NCBI RefSeq assembly: GCF_901709675.1
Contig: NC_051087.1
Span: forward strand, 15,385,067-15,449,066
Direction: 5' to 3'
DNA: 64,000 nt
From: Syngnathus acus
Taxonomy: Eukaryota > Chordata > Actinopteri > Syngnathiformes > Syngnathidae
Below, piece after piece: positions 52,364-63,412 of this stretch. Numbering within the stretch: the stretch's first letter is position 1; each line of letters begins with the position of its first letter. A program made the translations under genes and the position numbers. The notes beneath the pieces are model-generated. The model did no database searches and was not told where the DNA came from. It saw nothing but the letters and a program-made list of their open reading frames with translations.

Positions 52364-54033
52364 ACCAATTTAGACAGAAAGATGCGTTGAATCGAAGCGC
52401 ATGAAATCGAGGTTCAGGTGTCGTTAAAGGAGACATCTCATGAAAAATCGAATGTTTTTGCTTTTAAAAACATTTTCTTTCTTTGGAGTCTCCAGGAGTG
52501 TAGAAAAGTGTAATATATCCCTCCAGATGCTGCAGAGATACTTTTATGATTGTTTTGGGGGGCTATTTTATACTCCGTTCTTCGTTTTCTATAACCGTAA
52601 TTTCACAACCAATTTAGACAGAAAGATGCGTAGAATCGAAGCGCATGAAATCGAGGTTCAGGTGTAGTTAAAGGAGACATCTCATGAAAAATCGAATGTT
52701 CTTGTTTTTAAAATCATTTTCTTTCTTTTGAGTCTCCAGGAGTGTAGAAAAGTGTAATACCGTAATTTTCGGACTATAAGTCGCGGTTTTTTTTCATAGT
52801 TTGGGTGGGGGGGCGACTTATAATAAGGAGTGACTTCTATGTGAATTTTAAAAAAAAAAAAAGTGAAACCGCAATAAACGAACCGCGATGTAGCAAGGGA
52901 TTACTGTAATTTGAATTTCAAGTGACGTCAGCAGCGCGGTTGGTTACAAAAAGGACAAAGATTGATCACGGGATGACGAAGATGACGAAGGGCCCCACGT
53001 ACTCCCGGCATCATTAGCGGCTTTGTTTCTAAGTGACATGGAGGACGAAGAGTTTGAAGGATTTAAGGATTTGGAGAGACACAGAAGGTTTGAAAAACTA
53101 TTATGGCTTTTACGCACGCCCGGTCCTACTCTACGGAGCTCTCTTTCACCTCCGTGGATAGAAGTCAGGGGCCGGCGCTCGGCCGGGTGTCTGTCCGGGG
53201 ACGGTGGATGGGGCTCGGTCATGGCTTTTACGCACGCCCGGTCCTATTCTATGGATCTCTTTTCCTCCTCCGTGGCTGGAAGTCCACGCCGCCACACCCC
53301 TGGAAGTTTGTTTTGTTAAATAAAGAGCCGTTTACCAAACCCACGTCTTTCCTTGTACTTTGTTAACGCTACAATATAGTTATATACTAGATCTGTGGAA
53401 TAACGACGAGGCTGACGTCAGGGCGCACGCACGGCGTTGTTGACAAAGGACGAGGAATTTGATCGATGATTTAGAGTGCACAGATGGTTTGATAATATTA
53501 TTGCTTATATAATAGTTATTTGATATCTAATTTATATATCGTTATATGGGCCTGTGGAATATTTTGAAGTGCAAGCGCCGTCAGCGGCGCGCACCCATTG
53601 TTGACAAAGGACGATAGATGGATTTAATGAATTGGAGTGACACAGATGGTTTTATAAACGTGTTATTTATGTAATAGTTTTTTTTAATAACTCTGAATGT
53701 TACGTCAGGCCCATTCTCAGCTCTTCGTTTGTTTTTACGTCACGTTAGCATACCTATCGTTTAGCCTGTTGTTGCTCGTTCATGTCTGTTCTTGGTGTTG
53801 GATTTTGTCGAATAAATTTCCCCCCAAAATGCGACTTATACTCCGGAGCGACTTATATGTTTTTTTTTTTCACGTTATTGTGCATTTTATGGCTAATGCG
53901 ACCTATATTCCGGAGCGACTTTTAGTCCGAAAATTACAGTATATCCCTCCAGATGCTGCAGAGATACTTTTATGATCATTTTGGGGGGCTATTTTTTACT
54001 CCGTTCTTCGTTTTCTTTTACCGTAATTTCACA
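52364..54033 (+). repeat. Tandem duplication (244-bp unit), second unit split by family B copy 6
   Basis: Unit 1 is 52,364-52,607. Unit 2 is 52,608-52,759 plus 53,940 to about 54,033. Shared blocks: GACAGAAAGATGCGT(T/A)GAATCG, AAGGAGACATCTCATGAAAA, CCCTCCAGATGCTGCAGAGA. Each unit ends in CCGTAATTTCACAACC, the left terminus of family D. Confidence 0.88.
52760..53939 (+). mobile_element. Family B TIR element, copy 6
   Basis: TA-flanked (52,758-52,759 and 53,940-53,941). Two minisatellite units (53,103 and 53,221). The empty site GTGTAATATATCCC survives in the neighbouring duplicate at about 52,510. Confidence 0.92.
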
Positions 54034-54405
54034 ACCATAGGGTGCACATAAACGCGTTTAATTTCCTCGAAAAACAAAGGTGCGCCTTTTAATAAAGAGG
54101 CGTAATGTCAGGCATGTCAGATGGCGAACTTGCCCAACTCTTTAATTTGGATACAGAAGATGAGGACTTGGACGGATTTGCGTATGAATATCGATCAACA
54201 ATAATGTGAGTACAGTAGAGTACATGGTTAAACAGTAGAATAAAGTACAACCGAACTCACTTTCTTGCTCCCGTGATGTTTTTTGTTTGTTTACCGTAAA
54301 TCATGGCATGCATGCGCCCTATGATGCGTGTTAAATACAGTAATGGCAAACATAACTGAGACTGCGCCTTTCAGTACGGTGCGCCCTTTGGTCGTGAAAA
54401 TACGG
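54021..54405 (+). mobile_element. Family D TIR element (385 bp) with short acidic frame
   Basis: TA-flanked CCGTAATTTCACAACCATAG...GTCGTGAAAATACGG. Subterminal GTGCGCC motifs. An ATG near 54,104 opens a short frame containing SDGELAQLFNLDTEDEDLDG, similar in layout to the family B peptide. No transposase. Confidence 0.8.
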
Positions 54406-54409
54406 TACG

Positions 54410-55750
54410 TATTTTTATCCATAACATCACATCCGTTGGGGCGTGACAAACCAAACAAGGTAATGAGTGTTGCCAAACAGAAATCCGAGTAACAAACATG
54501 GTGGATTCGCAAATCCGCCATGTTTATTACGATTTGGACATGTTTATTACTTGTAGCCCAAACAACTCAAGGATGTCGAAGTGGAGAGATCAAAATGTTC
54601 CGTTGTTGGATGCATCAATCCACACAAATCATTGCACCATCCCCTAACATCAGAACCTCAAAGAAGTGCCTGGTCAAATTTCATATTTCAAGCAGTGTTC
54701 CCACGCCTGTGGTCGAAGTCCTGCTAGTTCAAGGAGTGTTTCTGAAATCTTTTGTCAGTATAGAGAAGGATTCGCTGAAAGACTTTGTTTCGTTGATGTT
54801 TCAGTTCCTTTAACTTTAACTTAACTTCAATCTATGGAAACGATGGACACATTAAAGCTTGAGATGACACGAAAATAATAAACTGTATTTCACTTTGTCT
54901 TTGCACTCGTTTTCATATCATTAGCGTCAGTCTTTCTGCTGATTTTGTAGCTGTTTTCACTTCTTCTGGGTGTATTTTTGAGTAATTGTATCAGATAAAT
55001 TGCATCGAAGGTGCTGTATTATTCTTGGGGTACACAATAATGTGTTAAATGCATTCGTTAGCTTCTCGCTAATGCTAGTGCTAGCTTTATCTCAGCCTCC
55101 CACAGTGCTACGTATCCAATCTTCCATTTCGTTCACATCAGCAGAATTGGCAGCATCTCTGATTTGCACTTCATTTTGTCACGGATGAGGCAGGACAACC
55201 AAATGCAACACGGGCTCATACAAAATTTAAAGGAGAATGTTTAAAAAAAAGTGTTTAAAATACAATAATGTATTTAAAAGTACAATAGTGTTTAAAAATA
55301 AACACAGGGGACGCGCCAGCCGGCCAGCACGCAAGAGCAGAGAGGAGCCAGACATGTTTACACTTCATAAAAGGTTCATAAAAGTCTTGTGTGGATATTG
55401 TAACAATGTATTTACTCTAATTTAATAATCTCTTATTTTTTCAAATAAATAAGAACGTTTCTGAAAGGGTTAAAATTTCTACAAAATTGTTTGGAAATAC
55501 AAAAAAAGTGTTTAAAAAAAACCAATGAAATGTAAAAAACTATTATAAAGGTTCCTAAAAGTCTTGTGTGGATATTGTAACAATTTGATGGGTTTTAATT
55601 ACAGATTTTACAGAACCTGTCAAGCAAAGAAAATAAGGCTGTTTTGAACTGATTTCATATACTGGTCCAAATACTGCATCATTTGATTTTTGGTATCTCA
55701 TATGCCCATGCAGGCTGGGCTTTCAGTTGCATGCATGACACATGCAGGCA
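54410..55750. other. Unassigned
   Basis: The frame 54,520-54,813 shows no known motif. 55,200-55,560 repeats GTGTTTAAAA-type words but no family is recognised. Confidence 0.35.
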
Positions 55751-55752
55751 CC

Positions 55753-55814
55753 ACACGCGCACACACGCACACACACACACATACGCACGCACTCGCGCGC
55801 ACGCACGCACGCAC

Positions 55815-55872
<58 letters not shown>
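55753..55872. repeat. (CA)n / (CGCA)n microsatellite
   Basis: Mixed CACACGCGCACA tract resolving into about 30 pure CA units. Confidence 0.95.
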
Positions 55873-55874
<2 letters not shown>

Positions 55875-56427
55875 GCATGCACACAATAGAACCTTAAGAA
55901 AGACCAACTTCATCTTTTGTGTATGGCTTTAGGCATGTACCAGCTTTTACCAGCTGTTCCGCTTTTTAAAAAATGGTCCATAGAGCACTATCTTAATGCA
56001 GGTTTTTATCTTTTATCTTCCTCCTCTTGCGTAGTTCAGTGGTTTCTGTTTCTCCATTTTACCATTTTTAATCTTTCTCAAGCTGGGTCATCCTGGTCAG
56101 AGCATGGTCATTTAAATGATTATCTCAGTATAACACCAGTTTGTCCAATCTGTCCTCATCATCTGAATACAGATGCGGCTTGAAAATAATTACTTTCCTC
56201 ATCCCAGTAAGCACGACAGTTGCATATGGTTTCAACATACATGTTAGCATTGGACGTTTAGTTTAGCGCTATAGTGAATGAATGAATTTGTGTGTGCGCG
56301 CATGTGTGTGTGTGTGTATGTGTGTGACGTGTGCGCATGTGCATGCAAATAAGTACATTAAAAGAGTATGTATTCTGACCCCACTCCCAAAACCTAAAAA
56401 AACCCCTTCCAAACAAAATATAAAAGA

Positions 56428-56814
56428 CAGATTCAAGATTCAAGAATTTCTATTTGCCATGTTTGGGCGTGCCAAACAAGGAATTTGACTTTGGTACAGC
56501 ACAGCCTCTGTTCAACATTTAGGTGACTAACAACACTCAGGACGTGTGAAAAATGACAAATATTCTCAGGCACCCCCTAATCTTAAAATGTCCTTGGTTA
56601 CAACTATTTCTGTACCTGGCTTGGGAGGTAATTTAATTGAGGTGTCATAAAGTTTGATAATATTGTTGTTGATTTTCGGAACAAGGAAATAGGGTCAAGC
56701 AAGCAAATATGAAATCATGATGCGACTAGTGAGAATGATGTGTCTTGGTTCAGATAATGGATGGATGGATGGACATTCTCAATTTGAACTCAATTAGTAC
56801 CTGAGCAGGGGTAG

Positions 56815-56845
<31 letters not shown>

Positions 56846-57064
56846 CTTTATTTGCCAAGTTTGAGCATGCCAAACAAGGAATTTGACTCCGGTAGAGCTC
56901 AGCCTCTGTACAACATTTAGGTAGCTAACAACATTCAGGACGACAGGTGCAAAAATTGACAATTATTCTCAAACATCCGAGGAGGGCAAGAAAAAACTCA
57001 AAGCTCCTACTAGGCTAAATGAGAAACCTTGAGAAGAGACCACAGATGGGAGGATCCCCCTTCC
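56428..57064 (-). mobile_element. LINE 3' end fragments, two adjacent copies
   Basis: Two copies of the GCCAAACAAGGAATTTGACT 3' UTR (56,450 and 56,860), separated by an ATGG and a (CAAT)n tract (56,817-56,848). The second continues after the LTR insertion at 58,632 (AGGATGACCAGGCTACAATG), as shown by the intact 13.9-kb copy. Confidence 0.75.
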
Positions 57065-58626
57065 TGTCATGAATTGAATGGAGCTGGGCGACCAAATGCA
57101 GCCTGGACCAGGGTTTATTGAAGGAACTCAAAAGACTGACTATAGATACTCGACCAGGGACATGAATAACTGAACAGAAAGATGAAACAAGACGAGAACA
57201 GACAAGCAACTAGAAAAACAAGAAACAAGAAGACATGAGACGCAAACAATCCGACGGGGAGTGACACGCAGACAGGACTTAAACACGACAGGTAACGAGA
57301 GGCAGGTGATGGCAATTACATAGATTGTGAGCAGACACAGGAGGGGAGGGGCGACGCGAACAGAAACCATGGCAACATTAAAGTGTACCTTTGGTCATTA
57401 GCCATATTAACATTTTTCTGTTCTACGAATATGGCTTAATCAAATCTCTGAAGTTTATTAAAAAAAGCAACTCATGTAGGAAATAAATGGCTTTTAGTAA
57501 GTGTGACATGGAAATACTGGGAGCATCCATGTTGCTTAGTTTGTGGCCCGGATCAGGCAGCTGCGTGACGTCAGCAAGTTGATAGCATCTTGGCTGGCTC
57601 CAATCTCGTCCCCAGCGTTGGTGCAGTGCCAACAATCTTTGCCCATAAACAGAGGAAAACTAATGTGAAAAGGCAGCAGCGTCATGAAGAGAGATCCCAG
57701 AGACAAAATATTGCCGGTCTGAGACAGGTATGTAGTATCTGTGATAAGCAGTTTTTGTACCCGATTTTGATCAATTATTGGGCGATTATTGTGGTTTGTT
57801 TACATTGGTTTCCCGTCATGGCGGGCAAGCGCATTTTGCCAGGAAAGTCAGTTTCCTGTTGAGTGATTTTAGTAATGGCTATGATCAATTGGTCTTTTAA
57901 GTAAATGTCTGGAAGCTGATTTGTATAATACAGGGATGAGAATGGCAAATGTGAAAAAGCACGGAAAAGAAGACGGGGGGGGGGGGGGGGTATACGCTGT
58001 CGCGGCGGGCAGCGGAATGCCCGCGAGAGTCGCCGAGGCTAACGTTGCCCGGCCAGCTAGAAGGCCGCTCCCCCCATATATAAAAAAAATAATTTTCTCA
58101 ATGGATTTACACGATTCACGAAAATACTTTCGACGGAAAAAAACACAGAAATCCGTGGCTCCGCGGAAAATTCTCATCCCTGTATAATAGAATACTTGTT
58201 CCTGCCTCGAGCTTGCTAGGCAGCCGGATAGCTTTGCCAGTGCGGGGGGGGGGGGGGCACAACCTTTTCTACAGAACATCTAATCGTTGTATTCATTTAT
58301 TCCTACATCATTACTCACATTACCCTTAAATTTCAACATAATCGATTTCTTATGAAGGTAGTACGTATATAGGCCTGATTGGGGCGCCTCAAAACGGAAT
58401 CAACTTTGTGACGTCATATCCGGGGCGCCATATTTCTTCCCCAGGCAGCAAAAGTGCCGGTCAAATGGTAATGTTTCAGGCTATATATCTCTTGTCCCTA
58501 AGAGGTGTTGTGTTATTTCTTTTTTGATATTGTACATTTACTTTATACTAAATCAGTGCCTGCGTTATACAGGTTGACCAAAGGTACCCTTTAAAACAAG
58601 GAAACGAACGGAGACGGATCGTGACA
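57065..58626 (-). mobile_element. Solo LTR split by a TTAA-flanked element
   Basis: On the minus strand it begins TGTCACGATCC (58,626) and ends TTCATGACA (57,065), with a 5-bp duplication CTTCC on both sides (57,060-57,064 and 58,627-58,631). Without the inner insert it is about 350 bp and matches the 49,262 LTR (AATAAACCCTGGTCCAGGC, TTGGTCGCCC). Confidence 0.88.
57382..58590. mobile_element. TTAA-flanked TIR element (piggyBac-like target)
   Basis: The ends AGTGTACCTTTGGTCA and TGACCAAAGGTACCCT are inverted repeats (one mismatch), flanked by TTAA at 57,378-57,381 and 58,591-58,594. TTAA duplication is characteristic of piggyBac, but no transposase is encoded. The interior holds poly(G/C) tracts at about 57,976 and 58,244. 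Confidence 0.75.
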
Positions 58627-58631
58627 CTTCC

Positions 58632-58760
58632 AGGATGACCAGGCTACAATGGATACAGAGAGGACACATAATATGGACAATCCAAAGGTAAAGCATCGAG
58701 AGCAGGATGTTATTGCACTACCCCAACCATAGAACACCAGAAAAAAACTCTCTTTCAAAC
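58632..58760 (-). mobile_element. Continuation of LINE 3' end
   Basis: Carries on the LINE sequence interrupted at 57,064 (AGGATGACCAGGCTACAATG, GAGAGCAGGATGTTATTGCA), matching the uninterrupted copy at 13,910-14,000. Confidence 0.8.
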
Positions 58761-59474
58761 CTATACCAGAAACATGCAATTCAGATGAATAACACTCCAT
58801 ATGCAAAAGTTCATATTATATTTGTTATTTCATATTATATACGTAAATTATATTTATTATTATTATTATTATATATCATATTATAATTAAATGGTAGTGG
58901 AATTGGATAAAGGAAAGTTTCTCCAAAAAATTCTCTGTACATGTACGCGTGTTGCATTTCCTGTGCTCTCAGCATCATTACATCACAGTAAGCTGCATTA
59001 TCTCAGAAAAAAAATAATCTCAAATAAACACATCACATAAATTGAGCTATGTATGGTGTGGTTAGTGGGGTAAAGCAGAAATCTTACTGAAAAAAAAATC
59101 ATCTGATCCTTGTCTTCTCAGTCCCCTGCAGTCACTGTCAGGCTGCGTTCCCTGAATTAGCCTTCACAGAAATTAGGTTACCAATTTATGACTTTGAGTC
59201 CTTAAAAGTCTGTAGCTACATGGCACTTTTTACAAATGACATCAGTCATGACATCAAATCGTGCTGCAGCTTGGTACCAAATTTGGGGTACGGGCTGGTG
59301 TTTCAATCAGAGATATTGCTTCTAATCTGGTTTCTTGACCCTATCACCACCACCAATCACAAATAGATAACACACCTTTCATATAAAAAAAGCAGGTGGA
59401 TTGTCCCAGGGTGCTGCCCTACCGCTGAACTATTTTGAGTAGGAAAAACATAAAGAATAAAATAAAATAAAAAG
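58761..59474. other. Unassigned
   Basis: AT-rich, with a short ATT repeat near 58,855. Nothing recognised. Confidence 0.4.
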
Positions 59475-59486
59475 GAATTACAGTAG

Positions 59487-59833
59487 GACGCACGGTGGGT
59501 GGCGCACTGGTTAGCACATCCGCCTCACAGTTCAGAGGGTGCGGGTTCGATTCCACCTCCGGCCCTCCCTGTGTGGAGTTTGCATGTTCTCCTGCCTGAG
59601 TGCCTGCGTGGGTTTTCTCCGGGCACTCCGTTTTCCTCCCACATCCCAAAAACATGCATGGCAGGCTGATTAAGCCCTCCAAATTGTCCATAGGTGTGAA
59701 TGCGAGTGCGGATGGTTGTTTGTCTCTGTGTGCCCTGCGATTGGCTGCCTACTGCCCGATGACTGCTGGGATAGGCTCCAGCACGCCAGCGACCCCCGTG
59801 TGGACAAGCCGTACAGAAAATGGATGGATGGAT
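59487..59833 (+). mobile_element. tRNA-derived SINE, full length, TSD GGAATTACAGTA
   Basis: An exact 12-bp duplication (59,475-59,486 and 59,834-59,845). Head with GCGCACTGGTTAGCACATCC (A box) and GCGGGTTCGATTCC (B box), the same body as the 42.3-kb copy, and an ATGG tail. Confidence 0.93.
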
Positions 59834-60268
59834 GGAATTACAGTAATACATATTTTTTTAATCATATGTATATCTATTCTTAGATAAGCAGCACAAATTG
59901 TATATAGTTTATGATGAATAAAAAGGTTTTGTTGGTAAGTTGTTTGATTTTCGCAAGGGCACAAGAAATAACGAGATACAAGTCGTGCCACATTGCAGAG
60001 GATTTGCCGCCATTTTGTTGTGGACAACAAGGGTTTTAAAAGGGTAGTAGCGAACCTGAAGCTTAAATGCGGGTTTCCTTCATGAGCACATTTTAGTCAA
60101 TCTGTATTAGATTATCTTTCCACCGATGCACAAGCTGTCATCCAACAGAACTTTATGCAGTCAGAGTATATCACAATCACCACAAATGGCTGGACTTCAT
60201 ATACAACCCTGAGTTATATTACCAATACAGGACATATGAGTGAATGGGAGTTTAAAAGATATGTCCTA

Positions 60269-61530
60269 GGGCTGTCACTATTGAATATTTGGGGAATTGA
60301 TTATTCTATCAATTATTCCGCCTTTTAATCAAACAATCATTACAATTTTATTTGCATTGTTATATTAAAAAAATATATCGATTACCAAATCGAAAACCAA
60401 TTGTTTTTGTTAGTTTGGCATTATTTAGAAGTTAAAGAAACAACTGAACACCAGCTAAAGCAATATCACAAAAAGCATTAATGGTTATTGTTTCCCAAAG
60501 TAAACGCATATGCTCTTATTTTGATAAACAAAGCTAAATCAGTCTGCTTTACAGAAGGACTAGAGCTATCAAATAATTCATACTTTTGAGAGTCTGAAAT
60601 CTGTATTTAATAATGACTCTAAACCAGTGGTCCCCAACCACCGGGCCGCGGACCGGTACCGGTCCGTGGGTCACTTTGTACCGGGCCGCCAAGCCACACA
60701 GAAAAAAAAAAATAATTGTTTTAATCGACGATCAATTAATTCAGGTCAAGACGCTCGTCCCGGTCACGTGACATGTTTCCCCAGTCGAGCCCGCAAAGCT
60801 AGCAAAAATGAGTAAGTATTTATTTTGAAAAATATAAAAGAATTGGCGATTCTCTCCCAATTACATCCGTCGGTTCAGGTCAAGACGCTCGTCTCGGTCA
60901 CGTGACATGTCACCTCAGTTGAGCCCGCGAAGCAAGCAAAAATGAGCAAGAAACAGAGATGTTTGGAAAGCTTCTTCGGAAAGGGAAAAAAGCCCAATGA
61001 GGAGACGGAAGAAGAAGAGGGTACGACTTCTAAGAAAAGGAAAGCTGCATTTAAAAGACTATGACGCGCCAAGCCCACTCTGCATAATATGTGGCGACAG
61101 GCTAGCTAACGAGGCAATGAAGCCCTCAAAACTGCTTCGCCAAGCATCCTGCATTAAAAGACAAACCTTAACCACTTCGGGTGTCATTGTCTCCGATTAC
61201 GCCTAGATGGGACCGGCTCGTTTCTGAGACACAAGCTCAGTGCTCCCACTAATTCAATGTAATGGTGAGTTTTATTTTAATGTCGTTTATACTTGTTTTT
61301 ATGCCAGTCGTATCATTTTATTTCATCGTATTCATATATTTATTATAAATGTATTATTTATTTATATGAATGTATTATTTAGTTATATAAATCTATTATT
61401 TATTTATATAAAGGCCGGTCCGCGAAAATATTTCTGACACGTAACCGGTCCGTGGCGCAAAAAAGGTTGGGGATCACTGCTCTAAACGATCACTCAATTA
61501 TTAAAATCGATTACTTTTGCCACCTGTACT
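60269..61530 (+). mobile_element. Insertion with 8-bp TSD ATGTCCTA, itself containing a BED-hAT element
   Basis: The duplication ATGTCCTA occurs at 60,261-60,268 and 61,531-61,538. The insert begins GGGCTGTCACTATTGAATAT and is AT-rich. The end at 36,250-36,310 (AGGGCTGTCACAACC, CCTATCAATTATTC) looks like the same family. Removal rejoins the hAT transposase relic. Confidence 0.82.
60625..61479 (+). mobile_element. BED-finger hAT element, third copy
   Basis: Ends CAGTGGTCCCCAACC and GGTTGGGGATCACTG; exact 8-bp TSD CTCTAAAC (60,617-60,624 and 61,480-61,487). Nearly identical to 18,071-18,938 apart from a deletion of about 13 bases that removes the first histidine region of the finger (LLRQASC instead of LLRHMETKH). 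Confidence 0.92.
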
Positions 61531-61588
61531 ATGTCCTACAAAATTTAGCACTTGGGTAAATTCACACTGGAACCCAATTGCTGTAGAT

Positions 61589-63192
61589 CAGGCATGTCCA
61601 AAGTCCGGCAGGCGGGCCAAATCCGGCCCCCGGTCAGATTTCATACGGCCCGCAGCTTTGGTCTACTGAATAAAAAAATCATGAAACCTGAAACTGTAAT
61701 TCCTTCTATTACCAAAGGGTGGCAGCACCACCCCTCTCCGCTCATTTCTGCCATGGCGACTGCAAAGAAAACGAGGAAAGTTGACATTGAGGGCTGTCGC
61801 TTTCAAGAGAAATGAGAATTACAATACTTCTTCACTGAAAATCAAGGCAATTCTGTTTGTCTAATTTGTAAAGAGACGGTTGTCTTGTTTAAGGATTTCA
61901 ACCTAAAGAGACACTATCAGACTAAACATGCTAACACATACGACAAGCTAACAGAGAGCGATTCTTCACGCGGGGTTGCGAGTCAAAAGTAAATCCCGTA
62001 ATTTTCGGACTATAAGTTGCGTTTTTTTTTCATAGTTTGGGTGGGGCGGTGACTTATAATGAGGAGCGAGTTATATGTGAATTTTTTCAAATATTTTCAA
62101 CAAAAAAAAAATAAAAAATGAAACCGCGATAAACGAACCGCGATGTAGCAAGGGATTACTGTAATTTGAATTTCAAGTGACGTCAGCAGCTCAAAAAGGA
62201 CAAAGATTGATCACGGGATGACGAAGATGACGAAGGGCCCCACGTACTACCGGCATCATTAGCGGCTTTGTTTCTAAGTGACACGGAGGACGAAGAGTTT
62301 GAAGGATTTAAGGATTTGGAGTGACACAGAAGGTTTGAAAAACTATTATGGCTTTTACGCACGCCTGGTCCTACTCTACGGAGCTCTCTTTCACCGTGGA
62401 TAGAAGTCGGGGGCCGGCGCTCGGCCGGGTGGCTGTCCGGGGACGGTGGATGGGGCTCGGTAATGGCTTTTACGCACGCCCGGTCCTATTCTATGGATCT
62501 CTTTTCCTCCTCCGTGGCTGGAAGTCCATGCCACCACACGCCTGGAAGTTTGTTTTGTTAAATAAAGAGCTGTTTACCAAACCCACGTCTTTCCTTGTAC
62601 TTTGTTAACGCTACAATATAGTTCTATACTAGATCTGTGGAATAACGACGAGGCTGACGTCAGGGAGCACGCGCGGCGTTGTTGACAAAGGACGAGGAAT
62701 TTGATCGATGGATTTAATGATTTAGAGTGCACAGATGGTTTGATGATATTATTGCTTATATAATAGTTATTTGATATATAATTTATATATCGTTATATGG
62801 GCCTGTGGAATATTTTGAAGTGCAAGCGCCGTCAGCGGTGCGCACCCATTGTTGACAAAGGACGATCGATGGATTTAATGAATTGGAGTGACACAGATGG
62901 TTTTATAAACGTGTTATTTATGTAATAGTTTTTTTTAATAACTCTGAATGTTACGTCAGGCCCGTTCTCAGCTCTTCGTTTGTGTTTATGTCACGTTAGC
63001 CTACCTATCGTTTAGCCCAGGGGTCTCAAACTCCAGTCCTCGGGGGCCGCATTCCTACATGTTTTCCAAGTTTCCCTCGTTAAACACACCTGATTCAAAT
63101 GATCAGTTCATCCTCACGTTCTGCAGGAGCCTGATTGGGCCCCTTCACTTTATTAAATCTGGCCCTCCTTGCAAAAAGTTTGGACACCCCTG
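61589..63192 (+). mobile_element. hAT element with second BED-finger type, TSD CTGTAGAT
   Basis: Begins CAGGCATGTCCAAAGTCCGG and ends AAAGTTTGGACACCCCTG; exact 8-bp TSD CTGTAGAT (61,581-61,588 and 63,193-63,200). It codes for MATAKKTRKVDIEGCRFQEK, a stop, then NSVCLICKETVVLFKDFNLK and RHYQTKH, a BED finger of the GTF2IRD2/ZBED kind. It is interrupted by family B copy 7. The catalytic domain is absent. Confidence 0.88.
61996..63016 (+). mobile_element. Family B TIR element, copy 7, right end replaced by a MITE
   Basis: Left CCGTAATTTTCGGACTATAA, two minisatellite units (62,348 and 62,464), modules as in the other copies. It stops at CTATCGTTTAGCC, where MITE sequence (CAGGGGTCTCAAACTCCAGT) begins; the right terminus is missing. 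Confidence 0.85.
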
Positions 63193-63200
63193 CTGTAGAT

Positions 63201-63412
63201 CATCGGTAGGCAACTCTGGTCCTCGAGGGCCGGTGTCCTGCATGTTTTCTATGTCTCCCTGTTGCAGCAAACTTGATTCAAATGATCAGGATTGTTATCC
63301 AGCTTCTGCAGACCTTGCCTGACCATTTGAATCAGCTGTGTTGCAACAGGGAGACATAGAAAATATGCAGGACACCGATCCTCGAGGACCGGAGATGCCT
63401 AACCATGCTGTA
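63201..63412. mobile_element. Fold-back MITE, near-complete palindrome
   Basis: Arms GTCCTCGAGGGCCGGTGTCC...GGACACCGATCCTCGAGGAC and CTATGTCTCCCTGTTGCA...TGCAACAGGGAGACATAG. Could fold into a hairpin over its whole length. Confidence 0.85.
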
